Shown here one piece after another: positions 1 to 6,333 of a stretch of DNA of 7,304 bases. Positions within the stretch are counted from its first letter, which is position 1. Each line of letters opens with the position of its first letter. Under the pieces are notes generated by a model. It was not told where the DNA came from. It searched no databases and saw only the letters and a list, made by a program, of their open reading frames with translations. Source of the stretch: Gammaproteobacteria bacterium (GTDB lineage: Bacteria > Pseudomonadota > Gammaproteobacteria > PS1 > Pseudothioglobaceae); the NCBI GenBank assembly GCA_003489145.1, contig DNJI01000063.1, forward strand, positions 1 to 7,304, read 5' to 3'. Both the position numbers and the translations under genes were made by a program.

Positions 1-479
1 AAAGGGATGTGTGTGGTTGCTAATGCTACTCGCAAACCTTCGGTAGCCAGCATCATTACAGTTTTTTGGGTGTTGCTTAAATTAGCTAAATATTCTGTAT
101 GACCCGTAAAATCAAACCCTGATTGATTGATCACACCCTTGTGAACAGGGCCAGTGATCAAAGCATCACATTGCTTGTCAAGACAATGTTGTGTGGCAAT
201 ATCAAGCGTATTTAAAACAAACTTAGCATTGTCAGGGTTTAGCACTCCAGCTTCAGTTTTGGTGTTTTCTTTGATCGGAAAAACACAAATCTCACCCGGG
301 GTTGAAGTGCTATTTTTCTCTTTGATTTTAATGGATAAATTCAGTTTTTTTGCACGTGCTAATAGCAAATCTGGATCGGTAAAAACCAATAGATTTTTGC
401 GACTTTTTTTCTGCGCATAAATAACAGCCAAATCAGGGCCAATGCCAGCAGGTTCTCCAGGGGTGAAAGCGATTGACAT
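1..479 (-). CDS. pdxA: 4-hydroxythreonine-4-phosphate dehydrogenase PdxA (partial, N-terminal half)
   Basis: Cytoplasmic enzyme of the DXP-dependent pyridoxal 5'-phosphate pathway. It oxidises 4-phosphohydroxy-L-threonine with NAD, and the product is condensed by PdxJ. The gene starts at an ATG (479-477, minus strand) and runs open for 159 codons off the left edge. Family proteins are about 330 residues, so roughly half is present. Translation shows the N-terminal motif TPGEPAGIGPDL (residues 6-17), the block TGPVHKGVINQSGF (109-122) followed by TGHTE (125-129), and LATTHIP near the edge. His157 in that last motif aligns with the first of the three metal-binding histidines of E. coli PdxA (His166). 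The other two lie outside the window. An in-frame TAA at 492-494 leaves no better upstream start. I see no clear Shine-Dalgarno sequence before the ATG. It is divergent from the pump operon. Identification is secure from the motifs; completeness cannot be judged. Confidence 0.96.
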   Translation of the reverse strand, partial: MSIAFTPGEPAGIGPDLAVIYAQKKSRKNLLVFTDPDLLLARAKKLNLSIKIKEKNSTSTPGEICVFPIKENTKTEAGVLNPDNAKFVLNTLDIATQHCLDKQCDALITGPVHKGVINQSGFDFTGHTEYLANLSNTQKTVMMLATEGLRVALATTHIP

Positions 480-574
480 AGAAGTATAAAATTACCAATA
501 TTAAAAGGTTAGAATATAATCAATATTTTATATATTTTTTTAAACATAAAAATAAATAAAATTAGTTAAAAAAC

Positions 575-603
575 AATAACTTATAATAACTAAAAAAGTT
601 ATT
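575..603. repeat. AATAACT direct and inverted repeat cluster (possible operator)
   Basis: AATAACTT (575-582) and AAGTTATT (596-603) are a perfect 8-bp inverted repeat with 13 nt between them. A third copy, AATAACT (585-591), lies 10 bp downstream of the first in direct orientation. A shorter AGTTA sits at 564-568. The 10-bp and about 21-bp spacings match one and two turns of B-DNA, the usual spacing for regulator half-sites. The cluster overlaps a TATAAT hexamer at 582-587. It could be a binding site controlling pdxA, the pump or both, but in sequence this AT-rich it may be chance. Confidence 0.3.
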
Positions 604-624
604 TAAATTATTTATTAAAAATAA

Positions 625-652
625 TAAACACAGTGTATTTTAATCATATAAA
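625..652 (+). promoter_or_regulatory. Candidate sigma-70 promoter of the RND pump operon
   Basis: TAAACA (625-630, 4 of 6 matches to TTGACA) and TATAAA (647-652, 5 of 6 matches to TATAAT) are separated by 16 bp. Transcription would start near 659-660 and give a leader of about 36 nt before the adaptor ATG at 696. The spacing is good, but the surrounding sequence is so AT-rich that this is only the best-placed of several possible pairs. The perfect TATAAT at 582-587 has no convincing -35 element. Confidence 0.3.
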
Positions 653-683
653 ATTCCGTTAAAAGTTTATTTTCTCACTTAAT

Positions 684-689
684 AAAAGG
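684..689 (+). promoter_or_regulatory. Ribosome binding site of the adaptor gene
   Basis: AAAAGG ends 6 nt before the ATG at 696. This is the only convincing Shine-Dalgarno-like sequence in front of any gene in the window. It supports 696 as the start, as does an in-frame stop at 660-662 with no other ATG, GTG or TTG in between. Confidence 0.65.
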
Positions 690-695
690 TTAACT

Positions 696-1844
696 ATGAG
701 CTCATCGATTACCCCTTTAGTCACCTCAGTTTTATTAGCATTCTCCCTTCCTTCTCAATCCCAAATTTATAATCAAAATTCCGATAGTTTCGAGTCAGTT
801 TACAATATTCAAACTGTCAGTGGTATGTCACTCGATAAAAGAGCACTTTTGGGCGGTGTGGTTATTTCGTCTGCACAAGTGAGTTTATCTGCACAAGTTG
901 CAGGTGATGTATTAACTGTGAGTGGTAAAGAAGGTGACATGTTTAAACAAGGCACAACACTAGTAACACTCGAACAAGAATCTATCCAAGCTCAAAGAGA
1001 TTCTGCTTATGCAGAGATTTCGTCAGCTAATGAGGCGCTCAGAAATGCCGGCGTACAATATTCACAATCGATAGTATCGCCTAATTCAAACGGTATGTTT
1101 GGTGGTATTCCGGGCATGTTCTCAATGTTCACAGATCCAATGTTAAAAATGAGTGGACAAGGTAACCCGGAGTTTGATAAGTTTGCCAATAGAACCTCTC
1201 GTTACACAGGCTACCAACAAGCCAAAAACAAATTAAGACAAGCAGAACTTAACCTTAAACAAGTAGAAGAGCGCTTAAAAGACGCTAATGTTGTTGCACC
1301 TTTCGATGGTGTGATTGTAGTGAAGAATATTAACCAAGGTGATGTTGTACAACCAGGTCAAATATTGATCAAGTTTGCCAACATTAAAGACCTTCAAGTA
1401 GAAGTCAATGTGCCTTCTCGTTTGGTTGCCAGCTTAAAGCTGGATAAAAAATACCGTATTAAGCTAGACATTGCCAACATTGTGGTTGATGCAACTTTAT
1501 CTCAAATTTACCCAATTGCTGATAACAACAAACACAGCGTTAAAGTGAAATTTGATTTACCAGCAGGCGCTCCAGTGTTGGCAGGCGCTTACGCTGAGGC
1601 TGAAATTTTTGAAACAGATTCAGGTGTGCTGACAGCCGTTATTCCAGAAGTAGCGATTATGTGGCGTTCTAGCTTGCCGAGTGTTTTTGTTATTAATCCA
1701 AAAACGAGCAAAACCGAGTTAAGGTTTGTGCGTTTAGGTGAGCAAGTTGGTAAAAGTAAAAAAAGTGTTTTATCGGGCTTAAAGATTGGTGAAAAGATTG
1801 TTGCCAATCCTAATATCTTAATGGTTTCAGGAATGGACATCTAA
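696..1844 (+). CDS. RND efflux pump periplasmic adaptor (membrane fusion protein, HlyD/AcrA type)
   Basis: 382-residue periplasmic subunit expected to bridge the downstream RND permease and an outer-membrane channel. Residues about 5-22 form a hydrophobic export signal, but no Lys or Arg precedes it, which is unusual; cleavage may follow the SLPSQSQ region. The first lipoyl-like half follows (about 58-95, with SAQVAGDVLTVSGKEGD), then a first coiled-coil helix (about 96-125). A Gly/Met-rich loop (126-168) contains Met134, 141, 144, 149 and 152. The second helix (about 169-198, Lys/Gln/Glu-rich heptads) leads into the signature APFDGVIVVKNINQGDVVQPG (two overlapping pieces of the second lipoyl half, 201-221). 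A beta-barrel domain (about 230-305) includes KVKFDLPAGAP, and a membrane-proximal domain ends the protein. The coiled coil is short compared with AcrA. Its stop lies 6 bp before the permease start, so the two form an operon. The substrate cannot be read from the sequence. The adaptor assignment is strong; the subfamily is uncertain. Confidence 0.93.
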   Translation: MSSSITPLVTSVLLAFSLPSQSQIYNQNSDSFESVYNIQTVSGMSLDKRALLGGVVISSAQVSLSAQVAGDVLTVSGKEGDMFKQGTTLVTLEQESIQAQRDSAYAEISSANEALRNAGVQYSQSIVSPNSNGMFGGIPGMFSMFTDPMLKMSGQGNPEFDKFANRTSRYTGYQQAKNKLRQAELNLKQVEERLKDANVVAPFDGVIVVKNINQGDVVQPGQILIKFANIKDLQVEVNVPSRLVASLKLDKKYRIKLDIANIVVDATLSQIYPIADNNKHSVKVKFDLPAGAPVLAGAYAEAEIFETDSGVLTAVIPEVAIMWRSSLPSVFVINPKTSKTELRFVRLGEQVGKSKKSVLSGLKIGEKIVANPNILMVSGMDI

Positions 1845-1850
1845 AACATT

Positions 1851-4800
1851 ATGTCAGACAACATAAAAAATGACGAGGTTGATTTAGGTATAGCGGGCAA
1901 ACTAACCAAAGCCTTCATAACCTCACCGCTTTCAATCATTCTATTCTTCGCCATGTTAGGCGCAGGTATTATTGGTTTAATCTCAACGCCAAGACAAGAA
2001 GATCCGCAAATCTCGGTACCAATGATCGACCTCTTTGTTGAGTATCCTGGCGCATCTTCTGACGAAGTTGCCAATATTGTGATTAAGCCATTAGAGCGCT
2101 TAATGTCGCATATTCTAGGTGTGAAGCATGTCTATTCAGTCAGTGATAAGGGTCAAGGCATTATCACAGTAGAATTTGATGTTGGCCAAGAAATGAATGC
2201 CTCTATTATCAAGGTGCGTGACAAAATGCTCGCCAACCTTGACTTTATGCCACCAGGCGTTAGAAGTCCTTTAATCAAACCTAAAGAAATTGACGATGTT
2301 CCTATTATTAACTTAACGCTTTGGTCTAAGTCACTTGATGATGGACAGCTACGTTCGTTAGGTTTAGAGCTACTGCAACAACTCGAAAAAATTAAAGACA
2401 CTAATAATGGTTTTGTGGTTGGTGGTCGAAAAGAGATTTTCCATATTGATGCTTACCCTGGCCGTTTGGCTGGTTACGGGGTTTCAATTCAACAAATAGC
2501 AGGTACTGTTGGTTCGGCCAATGTTAGTGATCACACGGGTGATATCGAGCTCAACGGCTATAAGATGGAAGTCTATTCAGGTGACTTCTTTAAAAAGGTT
2601 GAAGACATTGAAAACTTAGTGGTTAGCGTTAAAGATGGTATGCCTATTTATGTACGTGATGTGGCTGATGTCTACTACGCACCAGAAGAAACAGACCACA
2701 TGGTTAATTACTATACAGGTAAAGCCAATAAGACCAACATAAAAGCGACCGGTGAACAAGCAGTCACGATTGCAATTGCAAAGAAATTTGGCTCCAATGG
2801 TGTTGCAGTTGCAGAAAATATTTTAGCCAGAGTAGAGGAACTTAAGGGTCGACTGATTCCGGACAATGTTGAGGTTAGTGTTACCAGAAACTACGGTAAA
2901 TCTGCTAAAGACAAAGTAAATGCACTACTTAAAAAACTCTTTATTGCCACAGGTGCAGTAACCTTATTAGTATGGTTTGCACTAGGATGGCGCCCTGCGG
3001 TTGTAGTAACACTGGTTATTCCAGTTGTATTATTAATGACTATCTTCGCAGCATGGATTTTAGGCATGACCATCGACCGAGTGAGTTTATTCGCACTAAT
3101 TTTCTCGATTGGTATTTTGGTAGATGATGCCATTGTTGTGACTGAGAATATATACAGGCGCTGGCTAATAGATAATAAAATTACCATTGGAACAGCGATT
3201 GATGCAGTAAGAGAAGTAGGTAATCCAACCATTCTAGCAACCTTTACCGTGGTCGCAGCATTGGTACCAATGGCAGCTGTTAGTGGCATGATGGGGCCTT
3301 ACATGGCGCCAATTCCAGTCTTAGGTTCAGTGGCTATGATGATATCGCTATTTGCAGCCTTTGTCTTTACACCGTACTTTATTATGAAGTTTGTGCCACC
3401 ACTCGGTGTGTTGCACAAAATGCATGAAAAAGAAGAAAAAGAAAGCAAAATATTGTATGCGTTCTTCCATTCTACAATTTCAAAATTATTTCATATCAAG
3501 GCTTACGGTTGGGGCTTTTTAATTGCCTTGTTTATTGCCTTCTTTATGTCAATGTCAATGTTCTATACAACCACAGTGCCAGTAAAAATGCTGCCATTGG
3601 ATAATAAATCAGAATTTGGTGTTGTCTTAGATATGGCAGATGGTACTGCGCTTGCAAATACTGCCTCAACGTTGCACAAAATGGCACAAGTATTACGCAA
3701 CATCCCAGAAGTAGTCGCAATCCAATCTTACGCAGGTACAGCCAAACCTTTCGATTTTAACGGCTTGGTAAGGCACTATTATCTTAGACAAAATTCATCA
3801 GAAGGTGAGCTACAAATTCAGTTAGCTGAAAAATCTGATCGTGATCGTTCTAGCCATGAAATTGCCCTTGAAGCAAGACAGTTAATCAAGCAAATCGCTG
3901 CTGATGCGGGTGCTAATTATGCTGTAGTAGAGATGCCACCTGGTCCACCAGTGCTTCGCCCTGTGGTTGCAGAAGTTTATGGTCCGGATAAAGCAACTCG
4001 TCGTAAATTAGCTAATGACTTAACTGAAATGTTTAAAGAATCAGGCACAATGACTGATATCGATAATCTGATGCGCGATGAATACCCAGTAATCAATTTC
4101 CAAGTAGATACTGAAAAAGCTTCTCGTTTTGGTGTGAGTGTACAAACCATTAAAGAAACGTTGGCAATGGCCATGAGTAGCTTTAACGTCACCACAATTC
4201 GTCTTAAAAATGCGCTAGAACCTTCACGTGTTTGCTTAAAGGTGCCGCTATCTAAACGTTCACAATTATCGTATTTAACACAACTGCCTGTTCCTTCTCA
4301 GCAGGGCGGTATGATTCCAATTTCTGAGCTAGGTTCATTTGTTTATAAAAAACAAGATGATTTAATTTTCCATAAAGATTTAGCTGATGTTGAATACGTT
4401 CTGGGTGAGCCGATTGGCCGCTTAAGCGCGCCAATTTACGCTATGTTTGGTGTGGATGATTTACTACTTAGATACCAAACAGTGGACGGTAAAGAATTAC
4501 AAGGTGAGTACTTAGGCCCTCCTGAAGATCAGACTGTACCAGGGTTTGAATGGGCTGGTGAGTGGACAGTGACATACGAAACTTTCCGCGACATGGGTAC
4601 CGCATTTGGTGTGGCGCTGGTGGTTATTTACATGCTAGTGGTATGGCAATTTGGTAACTTTATTATCCCTGCGGTAATCATGGCACCAATCCCATTAACA
4701 CTCTTAGGTGTTGTGCCAGGACATTGGTTGTTAGGTGCTGAATTTACAGCTACCTCAATGATTGGTTGGATTGCATTGGCCGGTATTATTGTACGAAACT

Positions 4801-5306
4801 CTATTCTTTTGGTGGACTTTACCGTGCAAGAATATGCCAAAGGTATGCCGTTCTTTGATGCTGTCATTAACTCTTGCGCATCACGTACAAGACCAATTTT
4901 GATTACTGCTTTTGCATTGGTAGGTGGCGCAAGCGTGATCTTAACGGACCCTATCTTCCAAGGTATGGCGATTTCATTATTATTCGGTGTGTTAATCTCA
5001 ACCATGCTAACACTGATTGTAATCCCTCTAGGTACGCTATCAGCAGGCGAGGCTTCTTGTCGTAATATTGCAGTTAGTATGGGTTTATTGCCAGGTGATG
5101 CAGATGCTGACGCAAAATACAATGTGGAAAAACCAGAAAAGCCTAAAAAACCTAAATCTGAGAGATCAAGCAAAGATCCGAAAGAGTGGATTAAAGCGGC
5201 ACTAGGTAAAAAGAAGAAGACTGATGACAATGCTGAAAAAGAAACTTCTGATGACAAGATAGACACAAATGGTCTGCTTAAAAAAGAAGACAAGAATGAT
5301 GTCTAA
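1851..5306 (+). CDS. RND family efflux permease (AcrB-like, HAE type, inner membrane)
   Basis: 1151-residue proton-driven exporter of the inner membrane, longer than AcrB (1049). The RND layout is clear: TM1 (about 27-45), a large periplasmic porter/docking loop, TM2-TM6 (about 363-512), TM7 (about 553-572), a second periplasmic loop, TM8-TM12 (about 915-1060), then a cytoplasmic tail. TM4 has the proton-relay pair Asp425-Asp426 in SIGILVDDAIVVTEN, typical of multidrug (HAE) rather than heavy-metal (HME) pumps. In TM10, GIIVRNSILLVDF puts Arg982 where AcrB has Lys940. TM7 contains alternating methionines (566, 568, 570). Residues 1061-1151 form a charged tail rich in Lys, Asp and Glu, with KPEKPKKPK. 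The ATG at 1851 has no nearby Shine-Dalgarno sequence (AGGA at 1829-1832 is 18 nt away) and lies 6 bp after the adaptor stop, suggesting translational coupling. No outer-membrane factor gene follows; a terminator does. The family call is secure; the substrate is unknown. Confidence 0.95.
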   Translation: MSDNIKNDEVDLGIAGKLTKAFITSPLSIILFFAMLGAGIIGLISTPRQEDPQISVPMIDLFVEYPGASSDEVANIVIKPLERLMSHILGVKHVYSVSDKGQGIITVEFDVGQEMNASIIKVRDKMLANLDFMPPGVRSPLIKPKEIDDVPIINLTLWSKSLDDGQLRSLGLELLQQLEKIKDTNNGFVVGGRKEIFHIDAYPGRLAGYGVSIQQIAGTVGSANVSDHTGDIELNGYKMEVYSGDFFKKVEDIENLVVSVKDGMPIYVRDVADVYYAPEETDHMVNYYTGKANKTNIKATGEQAVTIAIAKKFGSNGVAVAENILARVEELKGRLIPDNVEVSVTRNYGKSAKDKVNALLKKLFIATGAVTLLVWFALGWRPAVVVTLVIPVVLLMTIFAAWILGMTIDRVSLFALIFSIGILVDDAIVVTENIYRRWLIDNKITIGTAIDAVREVGNPTILATFTVVAALVPMAAVSGMMGPYMAPIPVLGSVAMMISLFAAFVFTPYFIMKFVPPLGVLHKMHEKEEKESKILYAFFHSTISKLFHIKAYGWGFLIALFIAFFMSMSMFYTTTVPVKMLPLDNKSEFGVVLDMADGTALANTASTLHKMAQVLRNIPEVVAIQSYAGTAKPFDFNGLVRHYYLRQNSSEGELQIQLAEKSDRDRSSHEIALEARQLIKQIAADAGANYAVVEMPPGPPVLRPVVAEVYGPDKATRRKLANDLTEMFKESGTMTDIDNLMRDEYPVINFQVDTEKASRFGVSVQTIKETLAMAMSSFNVTTIRLKNALEPSRVCLKVPLSKRSQLSYLTQLPVPSQQGGMIPISELGSFVYKKQDDLIFHKDLADVEYVLGEPIGRLSAPIYAMFGVDDLLLRYQTVDGKELQGEYLGPPEDQTVPGFEWAGEWTVTYETFRDMGTAFGVALVVIYMLVVWQFGNFIIPAVIMAPIPLTLLGVVPGHWLLGAEFTATSMIGWIALAGIIVRNSILLVDFTVQEYAKGMPFFDAVINSCASRTRPILITAFALVGGASVILTDPIFQGMAISLLFGVLISTMLTLIVIPLGTLSAGEASCRNIAVSMGLLPGDADADAKYNVEKPEKPKKPKSERSSKDPKEWIKAALGKKKKTDDNAEKETSDDKIDTNGLLKKEDKNDV
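5124..5303 (+). other. Lysine-rich low-complexity C-terminal tail of the permease
   Basis: Codons 1092-1151 of the permease gene encode a hydrophilic segment dominated by Lys, Glu and Asp. It contains Lys-Pro repeats (EKPEKPKKPKSE, about 1093-1104), a short possible amphipathic helix with a basic end (DPKEWIKAALGKKKK, 1109-1123), and an acidic/basic end ending DKNDV. By topology it lies in the cytoplasm after TM12. AcrB ends soon after TM12 with a much shorter tail. The reading frame stays open and joins smoothly to TM12, so I see no frameshift. Function unknown. Confidence 0.75.
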
Positions 5307-5326
5307 CATCTATTAATAAAACAAAT

Positions 5327-5359
5327 AAAAATGGCTTCAATTTGAAGCCATTTTTTTTT
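5327..5359. terminator. Bidirectional rho-independent terminator
   Basis: A perfect 8-bp stem, ATGGCTTC (5331-5338) with GAAGCCAT (5344-5351), encloses a 5-nt loop, AATTT. An A-run on the left (5327-5330) and nine T residues on the right (5351-5359) can extend the stem and supply a U-tract on either strand. It lies 20 nt after the permease stop and 27 nt after the lipA stop on the other strand. It therefore probably ends both convergent operons. Confidence 0.92.
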
Positions 5360-5385
5360 GCATCATCAAAGGAAGACTGAATTAC

Positions 5386-6333
5386 TTAACCAATAGATTC
5401 GCCCGCCGCTTGTAAATCAGCGTGATACGATGAACGTACCATTGGGCCACTAGCCACTTGAGAGAAGCCCATTTCAGTTGCAAGTTCTTTGTAGCGATCA
5501 AACTGCTCGGGAGTGATATATTCTTCAACTGCTAAATGATGCTTACTCGGTTGTAAATATTGACCTAATGTAAGCATATCAACATCATGCGCCCTAAGGT
5601 CGGCCAACACATCCAATACTTGGGATTCATTTTCACCTACGCCGAGCATCAAGCCTGATTTTGTTGTTACTTCAGGATGTTGTTGTTTAAACGCCTGTAA
5701 TAATTTTAAAGAATACTCATAGCTTGCTCCTGGGCGCACTTGGGGGTACAAGCTTGGCACAGTTTCAAGATTATGATTAAACACATCTGGTGGGCAAGTC
5801 TTAAGCACTTCTAGGGCTTTTTCCACACGCCCTCTAAAATCAGGGGTGAGTATTTCAATTTTAACTTGGGGCGTGGTTTGTCTAATTTGATCAATACACT
5901 GTTTAAAGTGATTAGCGCCACCATCGCGTAGGTCGTCTCGATCCACCGAAGTAATCACCACGTATTTAAGCGCCATTTTTTCAATGGTTTCAGCTAAGTG
6001 TTGTGGCTCATCAGTATCAAGCGGTTTGGGCTTGCCGTGTGCCACATCACAAAATGGGCAACGACGCGTACAGATTTGCCCCATAATCATAAAGGTTGCG
6101 GTACCGTGATTAAAGCATTCGCCTAAATTAGGACATTGCGCCTCTTCACAAACGGTAAATAATTTTTGTGAACGCAAGGTTTTTTTAAGTTTATCGACTT
6201 TAGAACCGGCAGGGTGCTTAATACGAATCCAGCTTGGTTTTCTAAGTGGAACACGTGTTGCATCTGGTTTAATTTTTAGACGCGCTGTTTTTGATTCGCC
6301 TTTAAGGGCTTTAATTTCAATGTCTTGTAACAT
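5386..6333 (-). CDS. lipA: Lipoyl synthase LipA (radical SAM, [4Fe-4S])
   Basis: 315-residue cytoplasmic enzyme that inserts two sulfur atoms into protein-bound octanoyl groups to form lipoyl cofactors on pyruvate and 2-oxoglutarate dehydrogenases and glycine cleavage H protein. All iron-sulfur ligands are visible. The auxiliary cluster cysteines are 62, 67 and 73 (CEEAQCPNLGEC). The radical SAM cluster cysteines are 88, 92 and 95 (CTRRCPFC). The C-terminal RSSYHAD (300-306) carries the serine ligand of the auxiliary cluster. Spacing matches E. coli LipA (321 residues) with a constant 6-residue offset, so the length is normal and nothing is missing. Other family blocks include VITSVDRDDLRDGGA and FNHNLETVP. 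The start lies inside the end of lipB, overlapping it by 17 bp in a different frame. There is no Shine-Dalgarno sequence, so translation probably depends on coupling to lipB. It is last in its operon and ends at the shared terminator. Confidence 0.98.
   Translation of the reverse strand: MLQDIEIKALKGESKTARLKIKPDATRVPLRKPSWIRIKHPAGSKVDKLKKTLRSQKLFTVCEEAQCPNLGECFNHGTATFMIMGQICTRRCPFCDVAHGKPKPLDTDEPQHLAETIEKMALKYVVITSVDRDDLRDGGANHFKQCIDQIRQTTPQVKIEILTPDFRGRVEKALEVLKTCPPDVFNHNLETVPSLYPQVRPGASYEYSLKLLQAFKQQHPEVTTKSGLMLGVGENESQVLDVLADLRAHDVDMLTLGQYLQPSKHHLAVEEYITPEQFDRYKELATEMGFSQVASGPMVRSSYHADLQAAGESIG

Larger units (their letters stand above)
480..695. other. AT-rich divergent intergenic region
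   Basis: 216 bp between the divergently read pdxA and adaptor genes, made almost entirely of A and T. It must hold the promoters for both directions unless pdxA is transcribed differently. So many TATAAT-like hexamers occur by composition alone that the pdxA promoter cannot be chosen by eye. Visible structure is a cluster of AATAACT/AGTTATT elements at 575-603 and a 10-bp direct repeat TAAAAGGTTA at 502-511 and 683-692. I see no open reading frame with coding character and no RNA gene. Confidence 0.7.

Noticed and set aside
154..420. An 88-codon plus-strand open frame over the left part of the window.
   Set aside because: It lies antisense to pdxA, whose motifs are unmistakable on the minus strand.
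582..587. A perfect TATAAT as the main promoter of the pump operon.
   Set aside because: No acceptable -35 lies 16-18 bp upstream, and such hexamers are expected by chance in this AT-rich region. The pair at 625-652 is better placed, though still weak.
2891..3289. A 132-codon minus-strand open frame rich in Thr and Ala.
   Set aside because: It is opposite TM2-TM5 of the permease, has no family motif, and its composition reflects the complement of hydrophobic codons.
4628..5293. A 221-codon open frame on the minus strand, inside the permease gene.
   Set aside because: It is the mirror of TM8-TM12 and the tail of a clearly real RND permease. Its translation has no recognisable domain and is Ser- and Ile-rich, as expected of a shadow frame.
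1851..5306. The permease as a heavy-metal (CusA/CzcA) RND pump, suggested by the Met-rich adaptor and the Met residues in TM7.
   Set aside because: TM4 has the VDDAIVV form of multidrug pumps rather than the heavy-metal signature, and TM10 has an Arg-Asn pair unlike CusA. Metal export cannot be excluded but is not the default call.
5281..5386. The A-rich permease tail and following gap as a frameshifted or read-through end of a shorter permease.
   Set aside because: The frame is continuous from TM12 to the stop with sensible charged residues, the stop is followed by a clean terminator, and no alternative-frame continuation resembles an RND C terminus.
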